From Acidimicrobiales bacterium mtb01 (lineage in GTDB: Bacteria > Actinomycetota > Acidimicrobiia > Acidimicrobiales > Ilumatobacteraceae), in NCBI GenBank assembly GCA_004379135.1, contig NBNI01000007.1:359501-423500 (forward strand): 64,000 nt of DNA, in the 5' to 3' direction. Both the position numbers and the translations under genes were made by a program. This document shows, piece by piece, positions 19,816-28,183 of this stretch. A model generated the notes under the pieces. That model was not told where the DNA came from. It ran no database searches and saw nothing but the letters and a program-made list of their open reading frames with translations. Position 1 is the first letter of the stretch. The number at the start of each line of letters is the position of its first letter.

Positions 19816-20778
19816 TCAGCCCAACCTTCCGGCGCGGACGCGCGGATCGAGGAAGCCGTACAGGATGTCGACGATGAAGTTGATCGTCACGTACACGAGG
19901 GCGAGAATCACCACGGTCACCTGAACCAGTCGGAACTCGGAGGCGAAGATGCCGAGCACGGTGCGGCGGCCGAGACCGTTGAGATTGAACGCCGTCTCGA
20001 CCACCACGGATCCGCCGACGAGTGCGCCCACGTTCACGGCCGCTGCGGTCACGAGCGAGAAGAGCGACGGACGAAGAGCGTGTCCGAAGAGGATGCGACC
20101 CGTGCCCACTCCTTTGGCTCGTGCGGTGGTGATGAAGTCGGACTGCAGGGTGTTGATCAGGTCGGCTCGCAAGAGGCGCATGTAGGTGGCAGCGAGCGGC
20201 AGTGCCAGCACGATGGTGGGAAGGAAGAAGTTCTTGAAGTGCTCCCACGGACTGGCGAAGAAGCCGATGTCCTCGGAGATGGCGGGGAACCATTGCCATC
20301 GAACCGTGAACAAGAGGCCGAGCACGGTGGCGAGAACGTAGTTGGGCATGGAGATGAAGCCGAACGACACCGTGGTGGACGCTCGGTCGAAGATGCCGCC
20401 ATTTCGGTAAGCGGCCATCAGCGCGATCGGAATCGCGAGGAGCAGAGCGATGAGCTGGCCGTAGATCATGAGTCGGATCGAGATTTTCAGCCCGTCCGAG
20501 ATGGACGTGCTGATCGGCTGGTTTCCGTTGAACGTGGTTCCCCAGTCGAGGGTCACCAGATCCTGTACGAAGTGGCCGTATTGCACGAGTGTTGGATCGC
20601 GCAGATTGAGCGAGTCGAGGAGTTTGTTCTTCTCGACTTCGTTGATGGCGCCACTGCCCTTGGCGGCCAGGATGCGCTCCTCGGCGTTGGGAATGGCGCC
20701 CAGTGCCAGCGACACCGTGAAGGTCACGGCGAACACGACGATCAGCAACTGCAGCAGTCTCTGCAAGAAGTATCTCAT
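19816..20778 (-). CDS. Dipeptide/oligopeptide ABC transporter permease (DppB/OppB type)
   Basis: This is a 320-residue permease with six membrane helices. The N-terminal MRYFLQRLLQLLIVVFAVTF is typical of DppB/OppB. The coupling loop appears as RLLRADLINTLQSDFITTARAKGVG. It lies between the substrate-binding lipoprotein gene (40 bases upstream) and the DppC-type gene in the same operon. Confidence 0.92.
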   Translation of the reverse strand: MRYFLQRLLQLLIVVFAVTFTVSLALGAIPNAEERILAAKGSGAINEVEKNKLLDSLNLRDPTLVQYGHFVQDLVTLDWGTTFNGNQPISTSISDGLKISIRLMIYGQLIALLLAIPIALMAAYRNGGIFDRASTTVSFGFISMPNYVLATVLGLLFTVRWQWFPAISEDIGFFASPWEHFKNFFLPTIVLALPLAATYMRLLRADLINTLQSDFITTARAKGVGTGRILFGHALRPSLFSLVTAAAVNVGALVGGSVVVETAFNLNGLGRRTVLGIFASEFRLVQVTVVILALVYVTINFIVDILYGFLDPRVRAGRLG

Positions 20779-20817
20779 CGGTTCGTCGTCTCCACGGTGT
20801 CGCTGGTCAACGGGTGA

Positions 20818-22545
20818 TTACTGCTGGAGCCAGAGGGTGTGCGGGTAGAAGGTTCCGGCGATACCGGCTCCTTCGAGTGCGCGCGCCCCCTCGGGCGTGG
20901 TCAGGTTGGCCGCATCGGTGCCCATGAGGTTCGCCTTGTGGGCGAGCATCCACACCTGATACGAGCCCCACAGGTTGTAGCACTCGGTCGCGAAGAGGCG
21001 GTTGATGTCCTCGGCGATCTGCTTCTTCTCGGCCGGATCGATGGACGCGCGGTTGGCATCGAGCAATTCGTCGAGCTTGGCGTCCTTGATGCGACCGAAG
21101 TTGAGTGCCAATGAACCGACGTCGAGCGACGACGAGCTGTGCCACCAGAAGTACTGCTGGTCGACGTCGACGCCACCGTGGTTGCGCCACTGGAAGACCT
21201 GGAAGTTGCCGAGGAGCGCGGTCACGATGTACTGCGCCTGGTCGATCTGGTCGATGGTGACCTCGTCGACACCGGCTTCCTCGTACCAGTCCTTCTGATA
21301 GTTGGCGATCACCAGGTTGGTGGCGTCGTTGGTGGTGGCCAGCGAAATCTTCAGCTCGCCCGGGTTCTCGGCCTTGTACTCGGCGATGAGTGCCTGGGCC
21401 TTGGCCATGTCCTGCACGAGCGGGTAGCCCGAGTCCTCGAGGTAGCCGACCTGGTCGGGAGAGAACGGACCATTGGCCAACTGGTTCACGCCGAAGCTCA
21501 CGACTTCGTTGGTGGTGGCGGCATCGGATGCGTACGCCAGCGCGCAACGCACGCGGCGGTCCGTCAACGGCGAGCCTTCCTGCGTGACGTGCAACAAGGT
21601 GTAGGCGGTTTCGCCATTCTTGGTGATCTCCTCGGACGTGAAGCCGTCGACCCCGGCGCGGAACTCGGTGATTACCTCACCATTTCCGGTGTGGATGATG
21701 TCGACGTCGCCGGCCTTGAGGGCGTCACGGCGCTTCAGGCCGTCCTGGATCGGGATGAACTCGATCGCGTCGAGGTACGGGAACGGAGCGTTCCAGTAGT
21801 TGGGGTTCTTCTCGGCCTTGAAGAATTCCTGCGGCTTGTAGTCGACGAACACGAACGGACCGGTGCCGACGGGCTTGGCGCGCAGAGCCTCATCGGCGTC
21901 GGAGGCGGCCAACCAGGTGGGCGAGGCCATGTAACCGACCTGACCCGTGAGGTACCACGGGAACGTGGCCCAGGGCTTTTCGACCGTGATGACCGCGGTC
22001 ATCGGGTCGGCCGGGTCGAGCGAGATGTCAGTGACCTGCTTGATGGCGGTGCCAGTGAGCAGTGCCGTCTTGTGACGGCTGATGTTGTCGACGATGGCTG
22101 CGCCGTCGAAGTCGGTGCCGTCGTGGAACTTCACGCCCGAGCGCGCGGTGACGCGCCAAACGGTGTAGTCCTCGTTGTGTTCGACGGCCGAGGCCAGGTA
22201 CGGCACCGGCACGTTGTCGCTGCCGGGAATCATCAAGGTGTCGTAGATCGAGCGAATGACCTGGTGGCACGAAATGGCACACACCATTTCCGCCGGGCGC
22301 CAGGGCGACGAGGTGTCGGCTTCGATGCCCATCACGAGCGTTCCGCCGGGCGTCACCGCGGTCATCGGGTCGATGACGTCGGTGGTCTCGGTGGGTGCGG
22401 TGGTTTCGGCGGCCGCGGTGGTATCGGCGGATCCTCCGCCGCCTCCGTCGTCGCCGCCACAGGCCGCCGCCACGAGACCGATGGTCACGGCGACGGCGCC
22501 GAAGAGAACTCCAGGACGCTTCCTGGAGCGAATCGTTGATGTCAC
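20818..22545 (-). CDS. ABC transporter substrate-binding lipoprotein, SBP family 5 (DppA/OppA type)
   Basis: This is a 575-residue lipoprotein. The signal peptide ends with the lipobox VAAAC (lipidated Cys29) and a Gly/Asp-rich linker. The mature protein is of the peptide/nickel-binding SBP_bac_5 type, with GTGPFVFVDYKPQEFFKAEKN and LTDRRVRCALAYASD as recognisable stretches. It captures the substrate outside the membrane for the permeases and ATPases encoded downstream. GTG at 22545 is chosen because a strong GGGGGAAA Shine-Dalgarno precedes it and the signal peptide starts there. It is the first gene of a five-gene operon read from the promoter at 22642-22669. Confidence 0.92.
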   Translation of the reverse strand: MTSTIRSRKRPGVLFGAVAVTIGLVAAACGGDDGGGGGSADTTAAAETTAPTETTDVIDPMTAVTPGGTLVMGIEADTSSPWRPAEMVCAISCHQVIRSIYDTLMIPGSDNVPVPYLASAVEHNEDYTVWRVTARSGVKFHDGTDFDGAAIVDNISRHKTALLTGTAIKQVTDISLDPADPMTAVITVEKPWATFPWYLTGQVGYMASPTWLAASDADEALRAKPVGTGPFVFVDYKPQEFFKAEKNPNYWNAPFPYLDAIEFIPIQDGLKRRDALKAGDVDIIHTGNGEVITEFRAGVDGFTSEEITKNGETAYTLLHVTQEGSPLTDRRVRCALAYASDAATTNEVVSFGVNQLANGPFSPDQVGYLEDSGYPLVQDMAKAQALIAEYKAENPGELKISLATTNDATNLVIANYQKDWYEEAGVDEVTIDQIDQAQYIVTALLGNFQVFQWRNHGGVDVDQQYFWWHSSSSLDVGSLALNFGRIKDAKLDELLDANRASIDPAEKKQIAEDINRLFATECYNLWGSYQVWMLAHKANLMGTDAANLTTPEGARALEGAGIAGTFYPHTLWLQQ

Positions 22546-22641
22546 GTTTCCCCCTTGTGTCGGCGAACCGACGATGTGTTGTGAATCACCGCACGGCAGG
22601 GGAAGGCGCATCGACGAGCCCCCCAGTCGAACGATGCGCAA

Positions 22642-22669
22642 AATCTAGTCGCTGGACGAACGAGGTCAA
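22642..22669 (-). promoter_or_regulatory. Sigma70-type promoter for the peptide ABC transporter operon
   Basis: Read on the minus strand, a -35 TTGACC (22664-22669) and a -10 TAGATT (22642-22647) are separated by 16 bases. The -35 matches the consensus at 5 of 6 positions and the -10 at 4 of 6. The implied 5' leader of about 90 bases contains the Shine-Dalgarno, unlike most genes in this window. Confidence 0.55.
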
Positions 22670-22720
22670 GGGACGCCGTCCGGTGGGTGGAGGAATCGCC
22701 GATCGTGCGACCATTCACGA

Positions 22721-22954
22721 GTGGCTCGCCGTCTCGTCCTCCGCGCCGATGGACTGACCGCACCGAAAATGGGCCGACTGCCACCCGGATCGGCCGATGC
22801 GATCATGGAAGCGCACGACGCAGCGGTGGCCGCCGGCCGCCAGTCGTATTTCGACCCGTCGACCCGGCTCACGGTGTTCACCGCTCGCTTCCTTGCCGAT
22901 CGCAACTATTGCTGCGGGAGCGGCTGTCGCCACTGCCCCTACGTCGATCCGTGA
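22721..22954 (+). CDS. Small DUF5522-type protein with CCxxxCxxCPY motif
   Basis: This is a 77-residue protein ending in FLADRNYCCGSGCRHCPYVDP, the hallmark of the small DUF5522 family found in many bacteria. The four clustered cysteines suggest a metal or Fe-S site. No activity is established. An in-frame ATG at 22769 would give a shorter form closer to the usual family length. GTG at 22721 is used because a GACCAT hexamer lies 6 bases before it, a position repeated at other starts here, though the evidence is weak. It sits between the peptide transporter promoter and ppk2. Confidence 0.65.
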   Translation: MARRLVLRADGLTAPKMGRLPPGSADAIMEAHDAAVAAGRQSYFDPSTRLTVFTARFLADRNYCCGSGCRHCPYVDP

Positions 22955-22983
22955 GTTACCCGCGTCGCCCCAGGTCGGCCAAC

Positions 22984-22989
22984 TAGGTT
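22984..22989 (+). promoter_or_regulatory. -10 hexamer (TAGGTT) for leaderless ppk2
   Basis: TAGGTT lies 6 bases before the GTG at 22996, which places the expected transcription start on the start codon itself. No Shine-Dalgarno is visible. Confidence 0.55.
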
Positions 22990-22995
22990 GCGCCC

Positions 22996-23808
22996 GTGGT
23001 CGAGAGATTGGTGCGCCGCCTACAGGTGCCGAGCAACAAGGCGCCCATCCTCGAACTGCGTCCCACCGACGACACCTTGGGCTGGGAGAAGGATTCCGCC
23101 AAGGGTGAACTGTCCAAGGTGCTCGGCCAGATGGCCGTGCTCCAGCACCGGTTGCTCGCCGAAGCCGCGCAGAGCCTTCTGATCGTTCTCCAGGGTCGCG
23201 ACGCGTCGGGCAAGGACGGCCTCGTGCGGCACGTCATGACCGGCATGAACCCCTCGGGCGTGAAGGTGACCAACTTCAAGGTGCCGGCCGGTGTCGAGAA
23301 GATGCACGACTACCTGTGGCGGTGCCACGCCGCCTGCCCGGCCCGAGGCGAGATCGGGGTCTGGAACCGCAGCCATTACGAGGACATCCTCGTGCCACGG
23401 GTGAAGAATCTCGTTCCGGAGTCCGTGTGGCGTCAGCGCTACCGCCATGTGCGCGACTTCGAGCAGATGTTGGTGGACGAGGGGACGCGCGTGCTGAAGT
23501 TCTACCTCCATGTGTCGCACGACGTTCAGCGTCAGCGCCTCCAGAAGCGCATCGACAATCCGGAGAGCGGATGGAAGCACGATCCGAGCGATCTCACCGA
23601 CCGCGAACTGTGGCCGAAGTACGGCCAGGCCTACGAAGAACTCCTGAAGGAGACGTCGCGGGCAGATGCCCCGTGGTTCGTGATTCCGGCCGACAACAAG
23701 TGGGTACGCGATCTGGCCGTGGCCAAGATCGTGCTGGCCGAATTGCAGGACATGGATCCGCAGTTCCCGAAGCCGCCGCCGGGTCTCAAGGGCCTGAAGA
23801 TCGTTTGA
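22996..23808 (+). CDS. ppk2: Polyphosphate kinase 2 family protein
   Basis: This is a 270-residue PPK2. The Walker A-like loop GRDASGKDG is at residues 67-75. The GEIGVWNRSHYEDILVPRV stretch carries the Walker B/lid residues of the family, and the C-terminal AWFVIPADNKWVRD-type segment is typical (here APWFVIPADNKWVRD). It transfers phosphate between polyphosphate and nucleotides. Subclass (ADP or AMP phosphorylation) is not decided from motifs alone. The N-terminal extension of about 45 residues matches the single-domain class. The GTG start is supported by a -10 hexamer 6 bases upstream. Confidence 0.9.
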   Translation: MVERLVRRLQVPSNKAPILELRPTDDTLGWEKDSAKGELSKVLGQMAVLQHRLLAEAAQSLLIVLQGRDASGKDGLVRHVMTGMNPSGVKVTNFKVPAGVEKMHDYLWRCHAACPARGEIGVWNRSHYEDILVPRVKNLVPESVWRQRYRHVRDFEQMLVDEGTRVLKFYLHVSHDVQRQRLQKRIDNPESGWKHDPSDLTDRELWPKYGQAYEELLKETSRADAPWFVIPADNKWVRDLAVAKIVLAELQDMDPQFPKPPPGLKGLKIV

Positions 23809-23848
23809 CTTCTCGTCCACGGCGTTGGTCGCGTCGCGGCCGGCCGTC

Positions 23849-23854
23849 TACATT
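23849..23854 (+). promoter_or_regulatory. -10 hexamer (TACATT) for a leaderless phosphoribosyltransferase transcript
   Basis: TACATT is 6 bases before the ATG at 23861, with no ribosome-binding site between. Confidence 0.5.
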
Positions 23855-23860
23855 CGGTTC

Positions 23861-24361
23861 ATGGCGAGCGACCAGCGCGAGATCATGACGTGGGAACTGT
23901 TCGGCGAGGCCTCGCGCGACCTGGCCCAGATGGTCGCCGACGACGGCTACGAGCCCGACATGATCCTGTCGATCGCCCGCGGCGGTCTGCTCATCGGCGG
24001 TGCCCTGGGCTATGCGTTGTCGGTCAAGAACGTCTACACCATGAACGTCGAGTTCTACACGGGTGTCGACACGCGTCTCGAAGTGCCGCGCATCATGCCG
24101 CCGGCCCCCGATTTCGTCGATCTGGCCCACGCGCGCATCCTCATCGCCGACGACGTCGCCGACACCGGCCACACATTGCGCAGTGTCGAGCAGTTCTGCG
24201 CCGGCAAGGTTGCCGAGGTGCGCACGGCGGTTCTGTACGACAAGCCGCATTCGGTGGTGCGCCCGAATTACACGTGGCGGTCCACCACGCTCTGGATCAA
24301 CTTTCCCTGGAGCGACAAGGATCCCGTCATGGCCCGTGAGGGCGCGGTGCGCGACGCCTAG
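23861..24361 (+). CDS. Phosphoribosyltransferase (purine-type)
   Basis: This is a 166-residue protein. The PRPP-binding loop ILIADDVADTGHT spans residues 93-105, and DMILSIARGGLLIGGAL (33-49) supplies the pyrophosphate loop. The pattern resembles hypoxanthine/xanthine-type or archaeal-type purine phosphoribosyltransferases more than pyrimidine enzymes, but the base specificity is not clear. It would make a nucleotide from a free base and PRPP in the cytosol, consistent with salvage alongside the deaminase further on (inference). ATG at 23861 is preferred over upstream GTG because of the -10 hexamer. It ends with a 4-base overlap with the convergent flavoprotein gene. Confidence 0.82.
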   Translation: MASDQREIMTWELFGEASRDLAQMVADDGYEPDMILSIARGGLLIGGALGYALSVKNVYTMNVEFYTGVDTRLEVPRIMPPAPDFVDLAHARILIADDVADTGHTLRSVEQFCAGKVAEVRTAVLYDKPHSVVRPNYTWRSTTLWINFPWSDKDPVMAREGAVRDA

Positions 24362-25911
24362 AAGTCGCGCAGGACTTCGGTCGCGCAGTGGCGACCGCTC
24401 GCACCCCAGATGCCGGCCCCCGGAAACGTGGCGGCGCCGCACAGGAACAAACCCGGAATGGACGTTCGATAGCGCGTGAGTTCGGGCGGATCGGCCCGCA
24501 ATGCAGCGAGTGGGCCACCGGCAAAGCTCGTCGCGTGCCCCTGAGGGAGGAAGAACTCCGATTCGTAGCGGTCGGGAGTCATGGCGCGCCATTCGCCGAG
24601 CGAGTCGAGGAATCCGGGTTCGACGAAATCGGCGAAACGCTCGAGCCAGCGGCGCGGTTCGGGCGACGACGGCCAGCCGCCCGGGTGTGCGTACGGTGTG
24701 AAGAGTGCTTCGAGGCTGAACACGTGCCGGCCCGATGGCGCCATGGACGGATCGAGAGCGGTGGGCACGTTGGCGAAGAACACCGGACGCTCGGCCACCG
24801 CGCCACGTGACATGGCGAGAAACGCCTCGTGCATCTCGCGCACGGTCGGAACGATCATGGTCGACGGGACGAGGGGGTCGAATCGGTCGGCCAGACGGGT
24901 GTCGATGCGTCGATAGCGAGGCGGAGCGGAGATGACGGCGTCGATCTTGCTCTCGTAGCCGGCCTGGTGTTCGGCGTTGCGCCAACGCTCAATGAGTCGC
25001 CCGGCCGATGACGGCGGATTCTGGATCCAGTCGAGCAACGTGCGGCCGGGATCGGCGGCCGACACGACCGCTCGGGCACGAATGGTGCGTTCGCCGTCGA
25101 TGGTCACTCCGACGGCGCGGCCTCCGTCGATCACGATGGATCGGGCGGGTGTGCTGGTGGCGATCGCACCACCCCGCGACGACAGCGCACCGGCCAGGCT
25201 GGCCGACAGCATGCCGCTTCCACCCACCGGCCGACCGACCTGGGCGGCGTGGCGGAAGGCGAACGTGAGTGCGCCGAGACCGGTACCGGGAGATTCGGGG
25301 GACAGGCCCCACACCACCGGACCGGTGGCCAGAGCCGGTGTGTACACGCGCTCGTCGCGGAAGAACGACCGCATGACGTCGGCCGCGCTCATCCGACTCC
25401 ACTTCAAGAGGTTGGCGACACCGCGGCCACCTTTGGCGAGCACCGACGAAACGAGTGCGCGTCGGCGTGGACCAGCCGCCGCGGCGGAGAGGACGAGCCG
25501 CGCCACCGGCAGCGCGGCCTGCGCGTAGCGGCGGTAGTTGTCGGCCTCGTGCGGATAGGTGAAAGCCAACGCATCCACCGTGTCGTCGACCGAGTGGAAG
25601 ATGGGCCAGGCCGGGCCGTCGTCCCATGGAATGTTGAGCTGCGACGGCTCGACGTCGAGGTACCGCAAGCCATGTTCGCCCAATCCGAGTTCGTCGACGA
25701 CACCCGTCGTTCGGAACGTGATGTGGTCGCAGTTGCAGATGTTGACGCTGGCTCCGCCGAACGTCTCGGTGGATGAACACCCTCCGACCGAGTCGCGAGC
25801 CTCGAGGACGACCACCGACAGGCCGCCGCGAGCCAGATAGTTGGCGGCGATGAGGCCGTTGTGGCCGGCTCCGATGACGATGACGTCGCACGACGACGGG
25901 AGAGTGCTCAT
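24358..25911 (-). CDS. Phytoene dehydrogenase-like FAD-dependent oxidoreductase
   Basis: This is a 517-residue flavoprotein. The N-terminal dinucleotide-binding motif is VIVIGAGHNGLIAANYLA, followed by VVVLEARDSVGG. The C-terminal FAD segment is PGLFLCGAATFPGAGIWGASGR. This is the CrtI/amine-oxidase-like architecture and length. No carotenoid biosynthesis genes are nearby, so desaturation of carotenoids is not shown. Many actinobacterial homologues are of unknown substrate. It is monocistronic, facing the phosphoribosyltransferase gene. Confidence 0.85.
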   Translation of the reverse strand: MSTLPSSCDVIVIGAGHNGLIAANYLARGGLSVVVLEARDSVGGCSSTETFGGASVNICNCDHITFRTTGVVDELGLGEHGLRYLDVEPSQLNIPWDDGPAWPIFHSVDDTVDALAFTYPHEADNYRRYAQAALPVARLVLSAAAAGPRRRALVSSVLAKGGRGVANLLKWSRMSAADVMRSFFRDERVYTPALATGPVVWGLSPESPGTGLGALTFAFRHAAQVGRPVGGSGMLSASLAGALSSRGGAIATSTPARSIVIDGGRAVGVTIDGERTIRARAVVSAADPGRTLLDWIQNPPSSAGRLIERWRNAEHQAGYESKIDAVISAPPRYRRIDTRLADRFDPLVPSTMIVPTVREMHEAFLAMSRGAVAERPVFFANVPTALDPSMAPSGRHVFSLEALFTPYAHPGGWPSSPEPRRWLERFADFVEPGFLDSLGEWRAMTPDRYESEFFLPQGHATSFAGGPLAALRADPPELTRYRTSIPGLFLCGAATFPGAGIWGASGRHCATEVLRDF

Positions 25912-25949
25912 GCGCTCTCGATTCTCTCATGCCGACGAGCCGCGCGAAG

Positions 25950-25955
25950 TAGTGT
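25950..25955 (+). promoter_or_regulatory. -10 hexamer (TAGTGT) for the creatininase-family gene
   Basis: TAGTGT sits 6 bases before the GTG at 25962, as expected for a leaderless transcript. Confidence 0.5.
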
Positions 25956-25961
25956 CGAGGC

Positions 25962-26735
25962 GTGTCCCGTCACATCGCGCATCTGCGCGGCCCGGAAGTC
26001 GCCACCGTGCTGACCGAGAAGTCGGTCATCGTGCAACCGCTCGGCGCCATCGAACAGCACGGCCCTCATCTGCCACTGATCACCGATCTGGCCATCGCGT
26101 CGGCGGTGGCCGAAGCGGCGGTGCCGCGTGCCGTCGAGGAGGGTGTCGACGCCTGGCTGCTGCCGCCCCTGGCCTACACCAAGAGCAACGAACACGCATG
26201 GAACGCCGGAACCATCTGGATGTCGGCGCGGACGATGCTGTCGGTCCTCGAGGACATCGGCCGCTGCATCGCCGCCACTCGAGCGCGCAAGTTGGTCTTC
26301 CTGAACGGCCACGGCGGCAACAGCGCACTGGTGGCCATGGCCAACCGGGAGTTGCGGTTGCAGTTCGGACTCGAGACGTTCCTGGCCCATCCCTCGCAGC
26401 CAGCCGATCAGGGCGGGGCATCGCCGCCGTCCGAACTCGGCATGGGAGTCCATGGCGGCACCGATGAGACGTCGATGATGCTTCACCTCCATCCCGAGTT
26501 GGTCGACATGACCAAGGCGGTTCGCGACATCCCCGAACACCTCGCCGCCAATCGGCACGTTCGTTTCGGAGGGTCGGTGGCGTTCGGATGGCTCAGCAAC
26601 GACTTCGGCGATCACGGCCACATCGGAGATCCGACGCAGGCCAGCGCCGATTTGGGTCGTCGGCTCGTGGAAGGCTCGATCGCGACGTTCGTGGAGGTTC
26701 TCCACGAGGTCTCGGCCTTCCGTCATCGCGTCTGA
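25962..26735 (+). CDS. Creatininase-family amidohydrolase
   Basis: This is a 257-residue protein. Metal-binding residues are visible in PLGAIEQHGPHLPLITD (Glu31, His33, His36, Asp42) and in VFLNGHGGNS, plus the DETSMMLHLHPELVD region with the later Glu. The family includes creatinine amidohydrolase, formamide hydrolases of F420/riboflavin-type biosynthesis (ArfB) and mycofactocin MftE, so the substrate is not determined. No mycofactocin genes are nearby. Its neighbours are an NMT1-type ABC transporter and, 5 kb on, a CodA-like deaminase, which would fit breakdown of a cyclic nitrogen compound (inference). Confidence 0.82.
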   Translation: MSRHIAHLRGPEVATVLTEKSVIVQPLGAIEQHGPHLPLITDLAIASAVAEAAVPRAVEEGVDAWLLPPLAYTKSNEHAWNAGTIWMSARTMLSVLEDIGRCIAATRARKLVFLNGHGGNSALVAMANRELRLQFGLETFLAHPSQPADQGGASPPSELGMGVHGGTDETSMMLHLHPELVDMTKAVRDIPEHLAANRHVRFGGSVAFGWLSNDFGDHGHIGDPTQASADLGRRLVEGSIATFVEVLHEVSAFRHRV

Positions 26736-26789
26736 CCGGAGTCGTGCGATGTCACGTCGATGGGGCCGGTTACCCGGACGAAATGACAA

Positions 26790-26813
26790 TGGGGGCCGGT
26801 TGCCCGGCCCCCA
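26790..26813. terminator. Hairpin between convergent genes, likely transcription terminator
   Basis: A perfect 10-base stem (TGGGGGCCGG with CCGGCCCCCA) with a 4-base TTGC loop lies between the ends of the creatininase and substrate-binding-protein genes. Read on the minus strand it is followed by a moderately T-rich TTGTCATTT, so it best serves the binding-protein transcript, and may act on both. Confidence 0.6.
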
Positions 26814-26837
26814 CGTCACACGCTCGGATTCGGTTGG

Positions 26838-27980
26838 TCAGAGACCGATGTCCGGATTGATGAACTCGTTGGTGTAGATGTCCTCGGCCTTCAGATCGGC
26901 CGCAACGTCGAGTCCCGCATCCTTCATCTGCTGCAGCACCTTGTTGGCGCGGTCGAAGTCGAAGTTGCCCAAGGTCTTGTCGGGGCCGTTGCCCACCAGA
27001 CCGAGCTTCTTCTGCGTCTCGACCGAGTAGGCCGCGACACCCTCGCCGTACACCCAGAAGTCGGCGTACTTCTCGACGGCGTCGATGATGATCTTGTTCG
27101 TGCGAGCCGGATCATTGATGAAATCGATGGCGGCCTGCTGAACGATCGGGACGAACAACTTCAAGCAATCGGAGAGCTCGTCCTTGTCGGCCTGACGGAT
27201 CGCCAGCGCAGCGGCGTAGATCTCGAAGCCAGCATCGTGAATCAGTTCGAAGGCGACGTCCTTGCCCCACTCGGCGAACTCGTTCTTGTACTGCCACGGC
27301 TCGGCCGAGGCGAATCCCTGCTGGGCGATCTTTCCGCCCTCGGAGATGAAGCGGGTCGGCGAACCGTCGTACGACGGATCGATCTGGTCCTCGCTGACGA
27401 CACCCTCGGCCTTGAAGACCTCGAGGTAGGTGCCGCCGGCGAACACGTTCATCGTGACGCCTTCCTTGCCCAGATCGGCGATGGACTTCACGTTGGGATA
27501 CGTCTCGGGGTCCCACATGATGATCTGCGGGTTGATCTCGAGCGGCGCGACCACCGAGAGCAACGGGATCTCGTCGTTGCTGAACGCCTGGTCGTCGGTC
27601 GCCGCATAGCCCATCACGATCGAGTCATCGGCCGCCATGGTGGCCGACACGGGCTGGAAGCCGATCGCCGGCCCGCCGGTGCGGACTTCGATGGTCACGC
27701 CGGTGTCCTTGCCCTCCGAGTCGATCAGTGTTCCCGACACGATCTTCTTCTCGGTGTCGACGGTGTAGTCGTCACCGACCATCTCGTACAGCGCACCGTG
27801 TTCCGACTCCGGGAACCAGTCGGTCTGGATGGAGATGGTCTCCGGGCAGACACCCGACAGCACTCCCTCTCCACCCGACGCACCACTCGAACCACCGTCG
27901 TCATCGCCGCCGCATGCGCTCAGCGCGCCCACGGCCACGAGCGGCAGTGCGAGCAGAAGACCCTTGCTCCGTTTGCTCAT
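26838..27980 (-). CDS. ABC transporter substrate-binding lipoprotein (NMT1/SsuA/ThiY type)
   Basis: This is a 380-residue lipoprotein. The signal peptide MSKRSKGLLLALPLVAVGALSAC gives lipidated Cys23. The mature part starts ISIQTDWFPESEHGALYEMVGD, resembling the NMT1 class that binds nitrate, sulfonates, thiamine precursors or pyrimidines. It has its own Shine-Dalgarno (GGGGAGGAA) and is transcribed divergently from the ATPase and permease genes that complete the importer. Substrate is not readable. The deaminase and creatininase nearby hint at a nitrogenous small molecule. Confidence 0.85.
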   Translation of the reverse strand: MSKRSKGLLLALPLVAVGALSACGGDDDGGSSGASGGEGVLSGVCPETISIQTDWFPESEHGALYEMVGDDYTVDTEKKIVSGTLIDSEGKDTGVTIEVRTGGPAIGFQPVSATMAADDSIVMGYAATDDQAFSNDEIPLLSVVAPLEINPQIIMWDPETYPNVKSIADLGKEGVTMNVFAGGTYLEVFKAEGVVSEDQIDPSYDGSPTRFISEGGKIAQQGFASAEPWQYKNEFAEWGKDVAFELIHDAGFEIYAAALAIRQADKDELSDCLKLFVPIVQQAAIDFINDPARTNKIIIDAVEKYADFWVYGEGVAAYSVETQKKLGLVGNGPDKTLGNFDFDRANKVLQQMKDAGLDVAADLKAEDIYTNEFINPDIGL

Positions 27981-27997
27981 GTTTCCTCCCCTAAGGA

Positions 27998-28015
27998 CGC
28001 CGACTCCTGTCGGCG
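27998..28015 (-). promoter_or_regulatory. Inverted repeat in the leader of the binding-protein gene
   Basis: CGCCGAC and GTCGGCG are perfect 7-base arms separated by 4 bases, 18 bases before the ATG and just ahead of the Shine-Dalgarno. It could be an operator or an mRNA hairpin. The 200-base divergent interval around it holds promoters for both transporter transcripts. Confidence 0.35.
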
Positions 28016-28138
28016 AATGCGGTGAACCTTAGTGCGCGGCGGGGGCGCGCTTCGTCCGGAGCCTCGGCCTTGAACGAAAACTTCACACGCTCGAAACCGA
28101 GCCGGAATCGTCCATCGGGCGGATCGCGTCGGGCGGAT

Positions 28139-28144
28139 TATGCT
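28139..28144 (+). promoter_or_regulatory. Possible -10 hexamer (TATGCT) for the NMT1-type ATPase-permease operon
   Basis: TATGCT lies about 40 bases before the ATG at 28184, so this transcript would be leadered. A GGGGC/GCCCC hairpin (28154-28169) and a GGAG Shine-Dalgarno follow. No clear -35 was found. Confidence 0.3.
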
Positions 28145-28183
28145 CGGACGTCGGGGGCATCCGAGCCCCGGTCTGGAGTTCGA

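Noticed and set aside
22545-22720. A small gene in the interval between the peptide-binding protein and the DUF5522 gene
   Set aside because: No frame with a start, protein-like composition or ribosome site was found. The interval is explained by the promoter and leader.
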